Source: CAVTWS01 sp963738445
Lineage (GTDB): Bacteria > Actinomycetota > Acidimicrobiia > Acidimicrobiales > SHLQ01
Direction: 5' to 3'
Length of the DNA stretch: 64,000 bases
NCBI GenBank assembly: GCA_963738445.1
Contig: CAVTWS010000004.1
Coordinates: forward strand, 248,001 to 312,000
The notes beneath the pieces are model-generated. The model did no database searches, was not told the origin of the DNA, and was given only the letters and a program-made list of their open reading frames with translations. The translations under genes were made by a program, and so were the position numbers. Positions 18,075-26,628 of this stretch are shown here, piece after piece. The number at the start of each line of letters is the position of its first letter. Positions within the stretch are counted from its first letter, which is position 1.

Positions 18075-19565
18075 GTGAAACGTGTGCGCCCTGCCGCGCT
18101 CGCCGTGGCGGTGCTGGTCATGGGCTCGGTCTTCGCGCTCGGCCGGGGGACCACTCCGAACCCTACGCCGGGCCGTCGGTCGTACTGACCGTGAACCAGG
18201 TGGCCATCGAGGCCATTGCGGGGGCGGAACCCATGACGCCGACGATCGCGGCCCGCAGCCTGTACCTCGTGCACGGCGCCGTCTATGAGGCCGTCGCCGC
18301 GTTCGTAGATCAGCCCACGGGCCAGGTGCCATCGCCCGTCGCCGACGCCACCCGTACCTATTACCCCGACGCCGACCTCGACGCCGTGGTCGCGACGGCG
18401 GCGTATCACGCCCTCGTGTCGCTGTTCTCCGACGGCTCGTCCGAGTCGGTGGCGCCGTTCGATCAGATGCTCAGTGACCTGGGTCTTGCGCCCACCGCAC
18501 CGGGGGTCGACACCGCCGAGGGCGTCGCCGCCAGCATCGCTCAGGGCTTCCTGCTCGATCGTCAAGATGACGGTTCCAATGCCGGTGTCCGGTATCGCAA
18601 CCTGACCGTGGCGACGATCGACCCGGCCGCGCCCCGGCCCGACGTGACCGCGACGTCCTGGCGGCCCGAGATCGTGCCGACCGGCTCGGCCACCGATGGC
18701 TCCGGGCTCGCCGTCGTCGATCCCGCCGATGCTGCCTCCTATCGCGCCACCGAGTTCCTCACCTCGCACTGGGGCACGATCGACCCGTTCGCGCTGACGA
18801 GTGGTGACCAGTTCCGTCCGCCGAGCCCGCCGAACGGCGAGGGCGAACGGTCCCTCGTGAGCGAGCTGACCGACGTGGTGACGACGGGATCGCAGCTGAC
18901 CGACGATCAGCGGGCGGCCGCGATGGCCTGGTCGCTCGGTTCCGACCAGGCCTTCTCCGCCGGTCGGTGGAATCAGATCGCCCAGGACGTCTCGGTCCGG
19001 TATCGCTTCGGCGTGCTCGATGACGTCCTGCTGTTCTTCACGCTCAACGGGGCGCTGCTCGATGCCTCCATCGCCTCGACCGACGCCCAGGTCCACTACG
19101 ACCTCGGACGCCCCGTCGCGCTGGTGGAATCCGTCCTCCACGACGACGGCTGGGTGCCGTACCGCGATCCGACCCTCGGAAGTCCCGCTTCACCCGGATA
19201 TGTGTCCGACGACGCGGCGTACGCGGCCGCGGCGGCCGAGGCGATCCGCCAGGTCACGGGAGGCGACGAGCTGGCGACGTCCGACGTCACCCCGTGGGAC
19301 CGAGACGGCGACGGTGCCGACGATCCCGTCGGCCAATGGACTGTTCCCGGTTGGACCGATCCGCTCGACGGCACGCGCCGCGAGCCGGTGACCCTGCGGT
19401 GGGAGACGTTGTCCGCGGCGGCGACCGAGGCCGCGCAGGCCCAGGTCTGGAACGGTGCCGCCATCCGGTCGGCGCAGGAGCAGGGCCAGGCCCTCGGTCG
19501 GCCTGGTCGGGGCCAACGCCGTCGTGCGGGCGGCCGGCCTCTGGCTCGGCCAGGAGATCGAGTAG
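18075..19565 (+). CDS. Vanadium haloperoxidase/PAP2-fold exported protein lacking catalytic residues, frameshifted
   Basis: A signal-peptide-like N-terminus (KRVRPAALAVAVLVMGSVFAL) is followed, after a 1-nt shift near 18155, by about 450 residues of the vanadium-dependent haloperoxidase superfamily: the helical AARSLYLVHGAVYEAV region, the RP motif (HYDLGRPVALVES, near 19110) and PGYVSDDAAYAAAAAEAI (near 19200). In active enzymes that loop reads SGH with the acid-base histidine; here it is SDD. The final helix (AAIRSAQEQGQALGR) also lacks the vanadate-ligand histidine. A second shift near 19497 leads to GANAVVRAAGLWLGQEIE and the stop at 19565. The fold assignment is good; activity is doubtful. 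Located upstream of vapBC. Confidence 0.68.
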
Positions 19566-19607
19566 CGCGACGAGATCACCGTGCCGGCGACTCGGTGCCC
19601 GCCGAAC

Positions 19608-19642
19608 TGTACGTTTGATATACCACCATGATGTACATTTGA
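19608..19642 (+). promoter_or_regulatory. Direct repeats upstream of vapBC, likely autoregulatory operator
   Basis: TGTACGTTTGA (19608-19618) is repeated as TGTACATTTGA (19632-19642), 24 bp start to start, ending 3 bp before the antitoxin ATG. Toxin-antitoxin complexes usually bind such repeats at their own promoter. The locally AT-rich TTTGATATACC between them could hold the -10 region. Confidence 0.5.
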
Positions 19643-19645
19643 GAG

Positions 19646-19909
19646 ATGGACGTTGCCGTAGCCGAACTGAGAGCGCACCTCGGCCACTGGATCGACGTGG
19701 CCCGCGAAGGCCACGACGTCGTCATCACCGACCGAGGGACCCCCGTTGCCCGGATCGTCGCCCTCGACTCCGCGTCGGTGATCGACCGACTCACTGCGCA
19801 GGGCGTCATACGACGTCCGACCAGGTCGACCCGGCCCGTCGCTGGTGACCGTGACCGGCCAACGCCGAAACGACCGGTAGCTGAGATCGTCAGCGAGCAG
19901 CGTGACTGA
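19646..19909 (+). CDS. Antitoxin of a type II toxin-antitoxin pair (Phd/YefM-like)
   Basis: An 87-residue protein starting MDVAVAELRAHLGHWIDVAREGHDVVITDRG, the Phd/YefM fold that dimerises and binds the operator. It continues TPVARIVAL, typical of VapB-class antitoxins paired with PIN toxins. The charged, proline-rich C-terminus (about 55-87) is the expected toxin-wrapping tail. Separated from the toxin by only 2 nt, so cotranscribed. Direct repeats immediately upstream support autoregulation. Confidence 0.9.
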   Translation: MDVAVAELRAHLGHWIDVAREGHDVVITDRGTPVARIVALDSASVIDRLTAQGVIRRPTRSTRPVAGDRDRPTPKRPVAEIVSEQRD

Positions 19910-19911
19910 AC

Positions 19912-20343
19912 GTGGCCCTCGTCTATTTCGATTCGAGCGCCCTCGTCAAACTCGTGCTCGACGAGACGGGGTCGGACATCGCCGCCGCGTTGTGGAACGC
20001 GTGCGATGCCGCGTTGTCGAGTCGACTGGCCTATCCCGAGGTCTGCGCGGCCCTCGCCGCAGCCGGCCGCAACGGCGACGTGACCTCGTCCGAGGCATCT
20101 GCAGCCGGAGCTGAATGGGAGATGTTCTGGGCATCGATGCGTCCGGTCGAGTTGTCAGCCGACGTCGAGCGGACTGCCGGTGCGCTGGCCGCACGGCACC
20201 ACCTCCGGGGGGCCGATGCCGTCCACCTCGCCAGCGCCCTCGCCCTCGGTGCCCCCGATCTCACCGTCGCGGTGTGGGACAAACGACTTCACGCCGGTGC
20301 CACTGCCGTCGGATTCGGCGTGGCGCCGGCCCACCTCGGTTGA
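19912..20343 (+). CDS. vapC: PIN-domain ribonuclease toxin VapC
   Basis: A 143-residue PIN-domain protein. The four acidic metal-binding residues are in place: D7 (VYFDSSALVKL), E43 (YPEVCAAL), D102 (RGADAVHLASA) and D123 (VWDKRLH). Such toxins cleave tRNA or rRNA when the antitoxin is degraded; the target is not predictable. GTG start 2 nt after the antitoxin stop. All catalytic residues are present and the frame is intact, so the module looks functional. Confidence 0.93.
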   Translation: MALVYFDSSALVKLVLDETGSDIAAALWNACDAALSSRLAYPEVCAALAAAGRNGDVTSSEASAAGAEWEMFWASMRPVELSADVERTAGALAARHHLRGADAVHLASALALGAPDLTVAVWDKRLHAGATAVGFGVAPAHLG

Positions 20344-20375
20344 GGTGGCAGCCCGGACACCGGACGACGGAGAAG

Positions 20376-20449
20376 TGGAGCTGATGGGATTCGAACCCAT
20401 GACCCTCGGCTTGCAAAGCCGATGCTCTAGCCAGCTGAGCTACAGCCCC
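20376..20449 (-). tRNA. tRNA-Ala (TGC)
   Basis: A 74-nt tRNA without encoded CCA. The acceptor GGGGCTG pairs with CAGCTCC (one G-U), the D arm contains AGCTCAGCTGGCTAGAGC, the anticodon stem CGGCT/AGCCG holds the loop TTTGCAA with anticodon TGC, and the T arm is ATGGGTTCGAATCCCAT. Confidence 0.97.
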
Positions 20450-20519
20450 AGGTCGGACCGGCGGGTGGCCGGCCACGAACGAGACAGGTTACCGCCTGCC
20501 TGGCCGACCTGAATCGAGG

Positions 20520-21548
20520 TCAAGCGGCGAAGGGGCGACCGAAGGGGAGCGCGTCGCACCAGGTGCGGAGGTACGCCTCGGCCCGATAGCACGCGGCCAG
20601 GATCGGCCCTTCCTCGTGGCCGAGGATGTCGGCGATCACCGCGCCGACCGAGTCGGCGGCCAAGTCCTCGGTCCCGGCGCTGCCGGGGTCGGTCCAGGTG
20701 ACGAGCCCGCCGCCGGTGACGACGAAGTCCGGCAGCACCGCGATTCCGCGGCGCCCGGCGACGGCGTAGGCCCGGGCCGTCGCCGGCACCGGACCCGTCG
20801 GCACGATGACCCGCGCCGTGACACCGTCCACGTTCTCGTGGTCGATGAACCCCGGTTTCATGGCGACCAGCAGCGCGTCGCACGTCGCCTCCAGCGCAGC
20901 CACGACGGGTGCCGGCGAGTCCGTCAGGAGCTCGACGGCTTGTGCGCCCTTGGCCGCCGCCTCGCGGAGTCGATCGGGTTCGAGGCCGTCGGGGTGGAGG
21001 CTCGCTCCGGAGGACGAGGCCACGCCGACGATGCGGGCTCCCTGCGCCTGGGCGCGGAGCGCCGCGGCCACCGAGACCGGGTCGAGCCCGGCCAGGCAGA
21101 TCGAGGCGCCGTCGAGGCCGCCGAGAGCCACCTTCGTGGCCGCCACGATGCCCGCGGCTGTGGCCGCGTCCTCGACGCGCAGCCCGTCGACGATCTCGTT
21201 CCGCCCGGACCATCGGTCGTCGACCGCTGTCGCGGCGGCGAGGTCGGCCGACCCGACCCCCGTTCCTGGGTCGACGCGCAGCAGCCCGCCTCCCAACAGT
21301 GGAGCGATCTCCTCGGCGAACGCGGCCAGGGCGCCGGACCGACCGTCCGGCTCGGCGTTGAGCCCGATGGAGGAGCCCCCGAGCTGGTGCTCGAAGCTGG
21401 CGAACCGGTAGGTGAGCGAGCGGGCCAGATCGGTGGCACTGCTCAGCAGCACCTTCCGAGCCAGTCGCACGGCGCCGACGTGTCGAACTCCCTCGCCGAG
21501 GTCGAAGTGAATGAAACCGTCGGTGCTGGTGAGGGTCTGGGTGGCCAC
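20520..21548 (-). CDS. Divergent Glu/Leu/Phe/Val dehydrogenase-family protein, probably catalytically inactive
   Basis: A 342-residue protein with the ELFV dehydrogenase layout: an N-terminal domain (GVRHVGAVRLARKVLLSSATDLARSL region) and a Rossmann domain (about 150-270) with LHPDGLEPDRLREAAAKGA, as in leucine and glutamate dehydrogenases. The catalytic GGGKA lysine motif is replaced by LGGSSIGL, and the dinucleotide loop GxGxxG (usually GFGNVG) reads GLDPVS. VLPDFVVTGGG aligns with the conserved IPDxxxNAGG. The family resemblance is clear but key residues are gone, so a non-enzymatic or changed function is likely. GTG at 21548 was chosen as the codon just before the conserved start. Confidence 0.75.
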   Translation of the reverse strand: MATQTLTSTDGFIHFDLGEGVRHVGAVRLARKVLLSSATDLARSLTYRFASFEHQLGGSSIGLNAEPDGRSGALAAFAEEIAPLLGGGLLRVDPGTGVGSADLAAATAVDDRWSGRNEIVDGLRVEDAATAAGIVAATKVALGGLDGASICLAGLDPVSVAAALRAQAQGARIVGVASSSGASLHPDGLEPDRLREAAAKGAQAVELLTDSPAPVVAALEATCDALLVAMKPGFIDHENVDGVTARVIVPTGPVPATARAYAVAGRRGIAVLPDFVVTGGGLVTWTDPGSAGTEDLAADSVGAVIADILGHEEGPILAACYRAEAYLRTWCDALPFGRPFAA

Positions 21549-21594
21549 GGCACCAGTGTTGCGCGCCGGGGCCGGTGGCGTCGCCTCCGAGCCG

Positions 21595-22590
21595 TCAGAC
21601 CACCGGCAGCGTGAGGGTCGTCGAGTTGTCCGCCGGGTTGCCGGTGTCGGATTCGGCCACGCCGCTCGCCCGCACGGAGACATTGGTGACTCCGTTGCCC
21701 TGGACGCGCAGGCTCACGGTGATGGACGCGCTGGCCCCGGGGGCGAGGGTGCCGCCGTAGGTGCAGTTGCGACCACCGCCGGTGCAGGTCCAGCCCGGGG
21801 CGACGAAGCTGTCGAGCACGGCTCGTTCGATGCGGATCTCGAGGGCGACACCGCTCAGCGCCGCCGTGCCGCTGTTGTGGACGGTCACCGTGGCCCCGCC
21901 GATTCCGTCGGCGGGGACCGACTCGCCGTTGATCGTGACGACGAGGTCACCGAACGCCGGCTGGGTCGTGGTGGTGGTGGTCGTCGTGGGTGCCGGAGGC
22001 GTGGTGACGGGGGGAGCGGAGGTGGGGGGACCGCCGGTCGACCCGGGATTGCCGCCGGTGGAGCCGGGCGGGACGACAATCGACGGAGTCGGGGTGGTGC
22101 TCGGCGGCCCGGCGGTTGTGGAGCTCGAACGCGGCGTGGTGGTGGTGGTCGGCGAGGTGTGCGGTCCCGTGCTCGACCCGGGCGCCTGGGTGGAGCCGTT
22201 GGAGGTGGAGGCGTCGTCGGAGGTACCCGGCTCGTCGTCGGGTTCATCGGTGGAGTCGGGGCTGATGGTCGAGGCGGAGCCGGAGGGGATGGTCGTCGTG
22301 GTCCCGGGGAGCAGGGGCGTCAAGGACCCGTCAGGTTCGGAGTCACCGCTCGCGGCGCCGGTCGACGGGGCTCCCGCGGAATCGGCAGACCCGCTGACCG
22401 TGTCCTCGTCGCCACCGTCGGCGATCGGGCCGTCGGCGACCTGGACCGTGGATCGCTCGCGAGCCTCGATCGCCTGATGGGCCATCGGGGCCGCAACCGC
22501 CAAGGTCACCGCCGTCGACGCACCGAGCGCGATCGCGCCCTTGACGGTCGCCGAGGCGAGGAGCTTGCTGAGGAGAGTGGATTGGATCAT
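21595..22590 (-). CDS. Secreted Thr/Ser/Pro-rich protein with C-terminal DUF11/CARDB-like domain
   Basis: A 331-residue protein. An N-terminal hydrophobic segment (about 18-40) could be a signal peptide or anchor. Residues about 60-215 are an extended Thr/Ser/Pro/Gly linker with TTTTT runs, likely glycosylated in actinobacteria. The last 110 residues (DLVVTINGESVPADGIGGATVTVHN start) form an immunoglobulin-like fold with a disulfide candidate (CTGGGRNC). This looks like a surface adhesin or stalk protein. It lies upstream, in the leftward direction, of no obvious partner; the two-component genes at 22688-25191 are on the same strand before it. Confidence 0.72.
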   Translation of the reverse strand: MIQSTLLSKLLASATVKGAIALGASTAVTLAVAAPMAHQAIEARERSTVQVADGPIADGGDEDTVSGSADSAGAPSTGAASGDSEPDGSLTPLLPGTTTTIPSGSASTISPDSTDEPDDEPGTSDDASTSNGSTQAPGSSTGPHTSPTTTTTPRSSSTTAGPPSTTPTPSIVVPPGSTGGNPGSTGGPPTSAPPVTTPPAPTTTTTTTTQPAFGDLVVTINGESVPADGIGGATVTVHNSGTAALSGVALEIRIERAVLDSFVAPGWTCTGGGRNCTYGGTLAPGASASITVSLRVQGNGVTNVSVRASGVAESDTGNPADNSTTLTLPVV

Positions 22591-22687
22591 CGGGCGGGTT
22601 GTGGTCGCGCGCGGTTCGGCACCGAGAGCGGCCTACGTACAGTTTCGGCATCATTGGACGTTCGGGACATGGGTAAAGGTGCCTGAT

Positions 22688-23317
22688 TCATCGGATTTCG
22701 ATGATGCCGAGCCGTACTGCGCTGAGCACGGCGTGGGTGAGGCTCTGGGTCTCCAACCGCCGGTAGATGGCGTTCAGGTGGTTGTGGACGGTCTTCTGCG
22801 TGATGCCGAGCTCCCGGGCGGCCTGTTTCGTCGACATCCCGTCGGCGATGAGTTGGAGGATCTCGATGTGCCGCTCTGACAGCAGGGGCTCGTGCGGCTG
22901 GTCGTGGGTCGTGATCGCCTCGAGCATCAGGCTGGCGATCGCAGGCGTCAGCCCCGTCTCGCCGGCGTGGACCTTGCGGACGGTGTCGAGCACCTCGGCG
23001 AATGAGCACCCCTTGGCCAGGTAAGCGACGGCACCCGCGGCGATCGCGGCCTCGGTCCGTCCGACGTCGTCGTGCATCGTCAGGACCACGACCCGCTGGT
23101 CGGGCCGGGCGGCGCAGATGCGCCGGGTCGCTTCGATGCCGTCGAGGACCGGCATCGTGAGGTCCATCACGATGACGTCAGGGAGCAAGGCTGCGGCTTG
23201 GTCGACCGCCTCGAGTCCGTTGTTCGCCTCGCCGACGACGACCTCGCCGTTGGCCTCGAAGGCGCGGCGGAGACCGTCTCGGAGGATCTGGTGGTCGTCG
23301 ACCAGCAGCAGCCTCAT
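22688..23317 (-). CDS. NarL/LuxR-family response regulator
   Basis: A 209-residue two-domain regulator. The receiver has D7/D8, phosphoacceptor D52 (VIVMDLTMP), T80 and K102. The C-terminal HTH (about 145-205) reads LSERHIEILQLIADGMSTKQAARELGITQKTVHNHL. Its start overlaps the stop of the upstream sensor kinase by 4 nt, so the two form a translationally coupled pair. Targets unknown; the secreted protein gene just downstream on the same strand is one candidate. Confidence 0.95.
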   Translation of the reverse strand: MRLLLVDDHQILRDGLRRAFEANGEVVVGEANNGLEAVDQAAALLPDVIVMDLTMPVLDGIEATRRICAARPDQRVVVLTMHDDVGRTEAAIAAGAVAYLAKGCSFAEVLDTVRKVHAGETGLTPAIASLMLEAITTHDQPHEPLLSERHIEILQLIADGMSTKQAARELGITQKTVHNHLNAIYRRLETQSLTHAVLSAVRLGIIEIR

Positions 23318-25191
23318 CGTTTCACTCCCGTGTCGGGCGCCAGTTGCCCCTGAGCGGATGCAGGGAGGGTCCGGCGCGAGATGGTCACCTGGATCGTCGT
23401 GCCCGATCCGGGCGTACTTTGCACATCGAGCAACCCGGCCACGGCGTCAGCCCGCTCACGCATGCCGGTCAGGCCGTAGGCGCTGTCGCGTACCCCAGTC
23501 CCGAGATCGAAGCCGCAGCCGTTGTCGGTGACGACGAGGCGCGCCACGTCGGAGGCGACATCCCAGGTGACCCAGACCTGGGTGGCTCGGGCGTGCTTGT
23601 CGATGTTGTGGAGTGCCTCCTGGAGGATCCGCAGCAACTCGTTCTCGACCGGGATGGGCAACCGATCGTCGGGCGAGGTGACAGCCAGCACCGCCTTGAC
23701 CTCACTGCGGCGCTCGAACGCACCGAGGCTCTCACGGGCGGCGTGGGCGAAGGAGTGATCGACCCGCACCATGCTCCGCAACTGGCGCAGGGATTCGCGG
23801 AGCTCGTCGATGGCCCGGCCGACATCTCGATGCAACGAGGTCAGCTCGGGCTGGGGTTCGGCACCGGAGTCGATGAGCCGCTCCAACTCCAGGTTGATGT
23901 AGGTCAGCCACTGCCCGAGTCGGTCGTGCAGATCGCGTGCGATGCGCGTTCGCTCCTCCTCGGCGCCCAGGAGCCGCAACCGCCCGAACCAGCGGGCGTT
24001 GTCGAGCGACAAGGCGAACAGCTCGACCATGCCGTCGAGCGTGCGCTGGTCCCGGTCGTTGAACGGACCTCCGACCGGTCGCTCGAGGCCGATGATCCCG
24101 ACGACGTGGTCGCGGGCGCGCAGGGCGGCGTAGAGCCCCGGACCGGAGACCGCATCGGGCGTGGCCGGCGCGAGGATCGACGTGGGCGACGTCAAGGCCT
24201 CACGCAGAGCCGGTGCCAGCTCGTCGGTGACCGTCGACGGCGCCAGGGCCAGGCCGTCGGCGATGACGGGGCTCCACCGGTCGCCCGATTCATCCGGGGT
24301 CACCAGGCAGACGGCCCGGGGCGAGAAGGCCTTGTCGACCTGGGCTCGGATCTGGTCGAGGGCGTCACGCAGGTCGAGGGCGGCGGGCAACGTGCGGGCC
24401 ACCTGAGTGAGCAGCTGCAGCATGTCGTTGGTGTCGGCGAGGACCTCGACCGTGCTCCTCAGACGTTGGCGGCTCCGGTCGGCGTCGGCCACCCGGTCGG
24501 CCGCGATGGAGGCGAGCAACATGCCAGCCGCGCCGACCGCCAAGGTGGCGAACGACTGCTGCCCGATGATGTCGATGTCCCCATCGGTGATCGTGCCGCT
24601 GATCACCAGGGCGGCCACGCCGGTGGTGAGCACGATGGCGCCGAACCGCCAACGTTCGGCAAACCCGGCGATGGCCGCGATCACGACGAGCACATAGGCG
24701 AACGGGCTGGTCAGGCCGCCGGACCAGCCGAGGGCCATGCCGACCACCGCCGCGTCGGAGACGTGGACGGCGTTGCTGCGGTCCAGGTACGAGCGGATCG
24801 AAATCCGATTCGGGACGACGTGTGGGGGTAGGCGCCCGAGTCCGAGACCGACGGGACGGAACATGCGCCAGGTGGTCAAGAAGAGCACCACGGACAACGT
24901 GGTGACCACGGACAGGTCGCCGTCGGTCGACCGGGGGATGGCGAACACCATGCCGAGCACGACCGCGCCCCAGCGGATACCCGCGACGATGCCGGCGATG
25001 CTGGCCCCCGAGCTCGGCGCGTTCGACAGGGCGTCGATCTCGCCGGTCCGGCGCTGCAGATCGAACCGAAGCTGGTCCGCGCCAGGCGGGAGCGGCCAGG
25101 TGTTGGTTTCGTTCGCTCCGAGCGAGTGCTCCACGGTGCTCCCGTTGCCGAGGTGGGACACCCGAGGTGGGGGCATTGAGGCAATGCCCAT
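23314..25191 (-). CDS. Sensor histidine kinase (HisKA_3 type) with MASE-like membrane domain and GAF domain
   Basis: About 625 residues. Several transmembrane helices (about 45-210) are followed by a short coiled linker, a GAF-like domain (about 240-400), the HisKA_3 phosphoacceptor helix EEERTRIARDLHDRLGQ with the histidine near residue 420, and a HATPase domain with LLRILQEALHNIDKHA (N box), VTDNGCGFDLG and GLTGMRERA. It phosphorylates the response regulator encoded 4 nt overlapping downstream. The start is uncertain: ATG at 25191 or 25176. The presence of a membrane domain and GAF suggests envelope or redox sensing; ligand unknown. Confidence 0.93.
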   Translation of the reverse strand: MGIASMPPPRVSHLGNGSTVEHSLGANETNTWPLPPGADQLRFDLQRRTGEIDALSNAPSSGASIAGIVAGIRWGAVVLGMVFAIPRSTDGDLSVVTTLSVVLFLTTWRMFRPVGLGLGRLPPHVVPNRISIRSYLDRSNAVHVSDAAVVGMALGWSGGLTSPFAYVLVVIAAIAGFAERWRFGAIVLTTGVAALVISGTITDGDIDIIGQQSFATLAVGAAGMLLASIAADRVADADRSRQRLRSTVEVLADTNDMLQLLTQVARTLPAALDLRDALDQIRAQVDKAFSPRAVCLVTPDESGDRWSPVIADGLALAPSTVTDELAPALREALTSPTSILAPATPDAVSGPGLYAALRARDHVVGIIGLERPVGGPFNDRDQRTLDGMVELFALSLDNARWFGRLRLLGAEEERTRIARDLHDRLGQWLTYINLELERLIDSGAEPQPELTSLHRDVGRAIDELRESLRQLRSMVRVDHSFAHAARESLGAFERRSEVKAVLAVTSPDDRLPIPVENELLRILQEALHNIDKHARATQVWVTWDVASDVARLVVTDNGCGFDLGTGVRDSAYGLTGMRERADAVAGLLDVQSTPGSGTTIQVTISRRTLPASAQGQLAPDTGVKR

Positions 25192-25262
25192 TCTGCCCCG
25201 TCCGGCCGCCGCAGGGAACGAAGGGGCCGTCCCGGTCGGCGCGAGGCCGGGGCGACGGGCGG

Positions 25263-26318
25263 TCAATGACTGCGGGTTATGACGAAATGGGCCAAAGCGG
25301 TCAGAGCGGCCCCGGCGTCGCCGACGAGCTCGACCTGGTCGAGCGCGGTCAGTGCGTCGGCCAACGCGGTGTCGATGCGCTCTTCGATGGTGCGGCGGGC
25401 GCCCGTGTCGACGATGACGTGTTGGATCTCGGCCACCTCGGTGTCGTCGAGCGGCTGGCCGACGAGGGACAGCACCGAGCGCTGCGCCTCGGTGCCGCGG
25501 GCGTGAGCCGTGGCCAGCAGCGGGGTCGGCTTGCCTTCCCGGAGGTCGTCGCCGACCGGCTTGCCGGTGAGGGTGGTATCGCCGAACACGCCGAGGATGT
25601 CGTCACGTAGTTGGAACGCCTCGCCGAGGGGAGCGCCGAAGCGGGCGAGCGCGTCGCCGATGTCGGGGCGAGCGGCGACCGAAGCTCCGAGTTGGAGCGG
25701 TCGTTCGACGCTGTAGCGGGCCGACTTGTAACGAACGATGGTCATGGCCAGGTCGAGGTCGGTGTTGCGTTGTGCGGCGCCGAGCACGTCGAGGTACTGG
25801 CCGACGTTCACCTCGATGCGCAGCTCGTTCCACAATGCCCGGGTCGCGGGATCGAGGTCGACGACGAGCGTGTCGGCCAGGACGTGGCCGAGGTCGCCGA
25901 GCAGGATGGCGGCGGCTTCACCGAACCGTTCGGAGGAGCCGCGCCAGGCGGCGGTGCGGTGGCGCTCGCCGAACGCGACGTGGATGGTCGGCTCACCGCG
26001 GCGAGTCGCGGCGGCGTCCATGACATCGTCGTGCGCCAACGCGAAGGCATGGAGCAGCTCGAGGCCGGCACTCAGATCGAGGATGCGTGGGTCGTCCGGA
26101 TCTCCGCCGGCACCGACATGGGCCCAGTGGCAGAAGGCCGGGCGGAGCCGCTTGCCGGAGGTCGTGACCATGTGTTGAAGGGCGCCGATGGCGTCGTCGA
26201 GCTCGGGGTGGACCGCCGCCCACCGGGAGCGTTCGATCTCGAACAACTCGTCGAGCCGCGCCGTGGTGCGGGCCGCGATGGCCTGGAGAGCATCGGGGGT
26301 TGCGGCCACGTCGTCCAC
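25263..26318 (-). CDS. Polyprenyl (geranylgeranyl-type) diphosphate synthase
   Basis: Condenses IPP with allylic diphosphates to make isoprenoid chains for quinones, carotenoids or lipid carriers. The 351-residue protein carries GKRLRP (55-60), first Asp-rich motif DDVMD (97-101) and second motif DDILG (about 238-242) followed by GKPVGDDLREGKPT. A small residue set before the first motif (HAFALAH) fits a C20 rather than longer product, though this is inference. GTG start. It is the downstream neighbour of xseBA on the same strand with a 23-nt gap, suggesting one operon. Confidence 0.93.
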   Translation of the reverse strand: MDDVAATPDALQAIAARTTARLDELFEIERSRWAAVHPELDDAIGALQHMVTTSGKRLRPAFCHWAHVGAGGDPDDPRILDLSAGLELLHAFALAHDDVMDAAATRRGEPTIHVAFGERHRTAAWRGSSERFGEAAAILLGDLGHVLADTLVVDLDPATRALWNELRIEVNVGQYLDVLGAAQRNTDLDLAMTIVRYKSARYSVERPLQLGASVAARPDIGDALARFGAPLGEAFQLRDDILGVFGDTTLTGKPVGDDLREGKPTPLLATAHARGTEAQRSVLSLVGQPLDDTEVAEIQHVIVDTGARRTIEERIDTALADALTALDQVELVGDAGAALTALAHFVITRSH

Positions 26319-26340
26319 GCTAGGCAGGTGAGCTGTCCGC

Positions 26341-26628
26341 TCACCCCTCGGCGTCGGGGTCGATGGACCCTGAATCGTCTGGCGGGGCCGGCGCGAGGCC
26401 GGCCGGGTTGTCTGGCGGGGCCGGCGCGAGGCCGGCCACGGCCTTCTCGACGTGGATTCGGGCGGCGGAGATGCGGTCGCGGCACACGGCGATCAGCACC
26501 GCGGCGCGTTCGACGTGGGCCGCGAGCACATCGACGTCGACGTGGTCGCCATCGAGGGCCGTGAGGATCTCGTCGAGCTCGGCGGCTGCCGCGGCGTAGG
26601 TGATGCTCTCGATCGGGTCGTCGGTCAT
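26341..26628 (-). CDS. xseB: Exodeoxyribonuclease VII small subunit
   Basis: A 95-residue protein: the helical core ITYAAAAAELDEILTAL to AAVLIAVCRDRISAARIHVEKAV matches XseB, which packs on XseA to form exonuclease VII. The C-terminal tail contains an 11-residue duplication (GLAPAPPD repeated) encoded by a perfect 28-bp direct repeat. It overlaps the end of xseA by 4 nt, as usual for this pair. Confidence 0.93.
   Translation of the reverse strand: MTDDPIESITYAAAAAELDEILTALDGDHVDVDVLAAHVERAAVLIAVCRDRISAARIHVEKAVAGLAPAPPDNPAGLAPAPPDDSGSIDPDAEG
26377..26437. repeat. Perfect 28-bp direct repeat in the xseB tail
   Basis: Two identical 28-bp copies (26377-26404 and 26410-26437) separated by 5 bp, giving a 33-bp period equal to 11 codons, so copy number changes would keep frame. 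Each copy contains the palindromic GGCCGGCGCGAGGCCGGCC. Confidence 0.85.

Noticed and set aside
20616..21614. Long plus-strand open frame over the ELFV dehydrogenase
   Set aside because: Arg/Gly-rich composition and no homology; the minus-strand frame carries clear family motifs, so this is a GC-driven shadow.
23344..24831. 495-codon plus-strand open frame over the sensor kinase
   Set aside because: No motifs and the kinase frame is secure; shadow frame.
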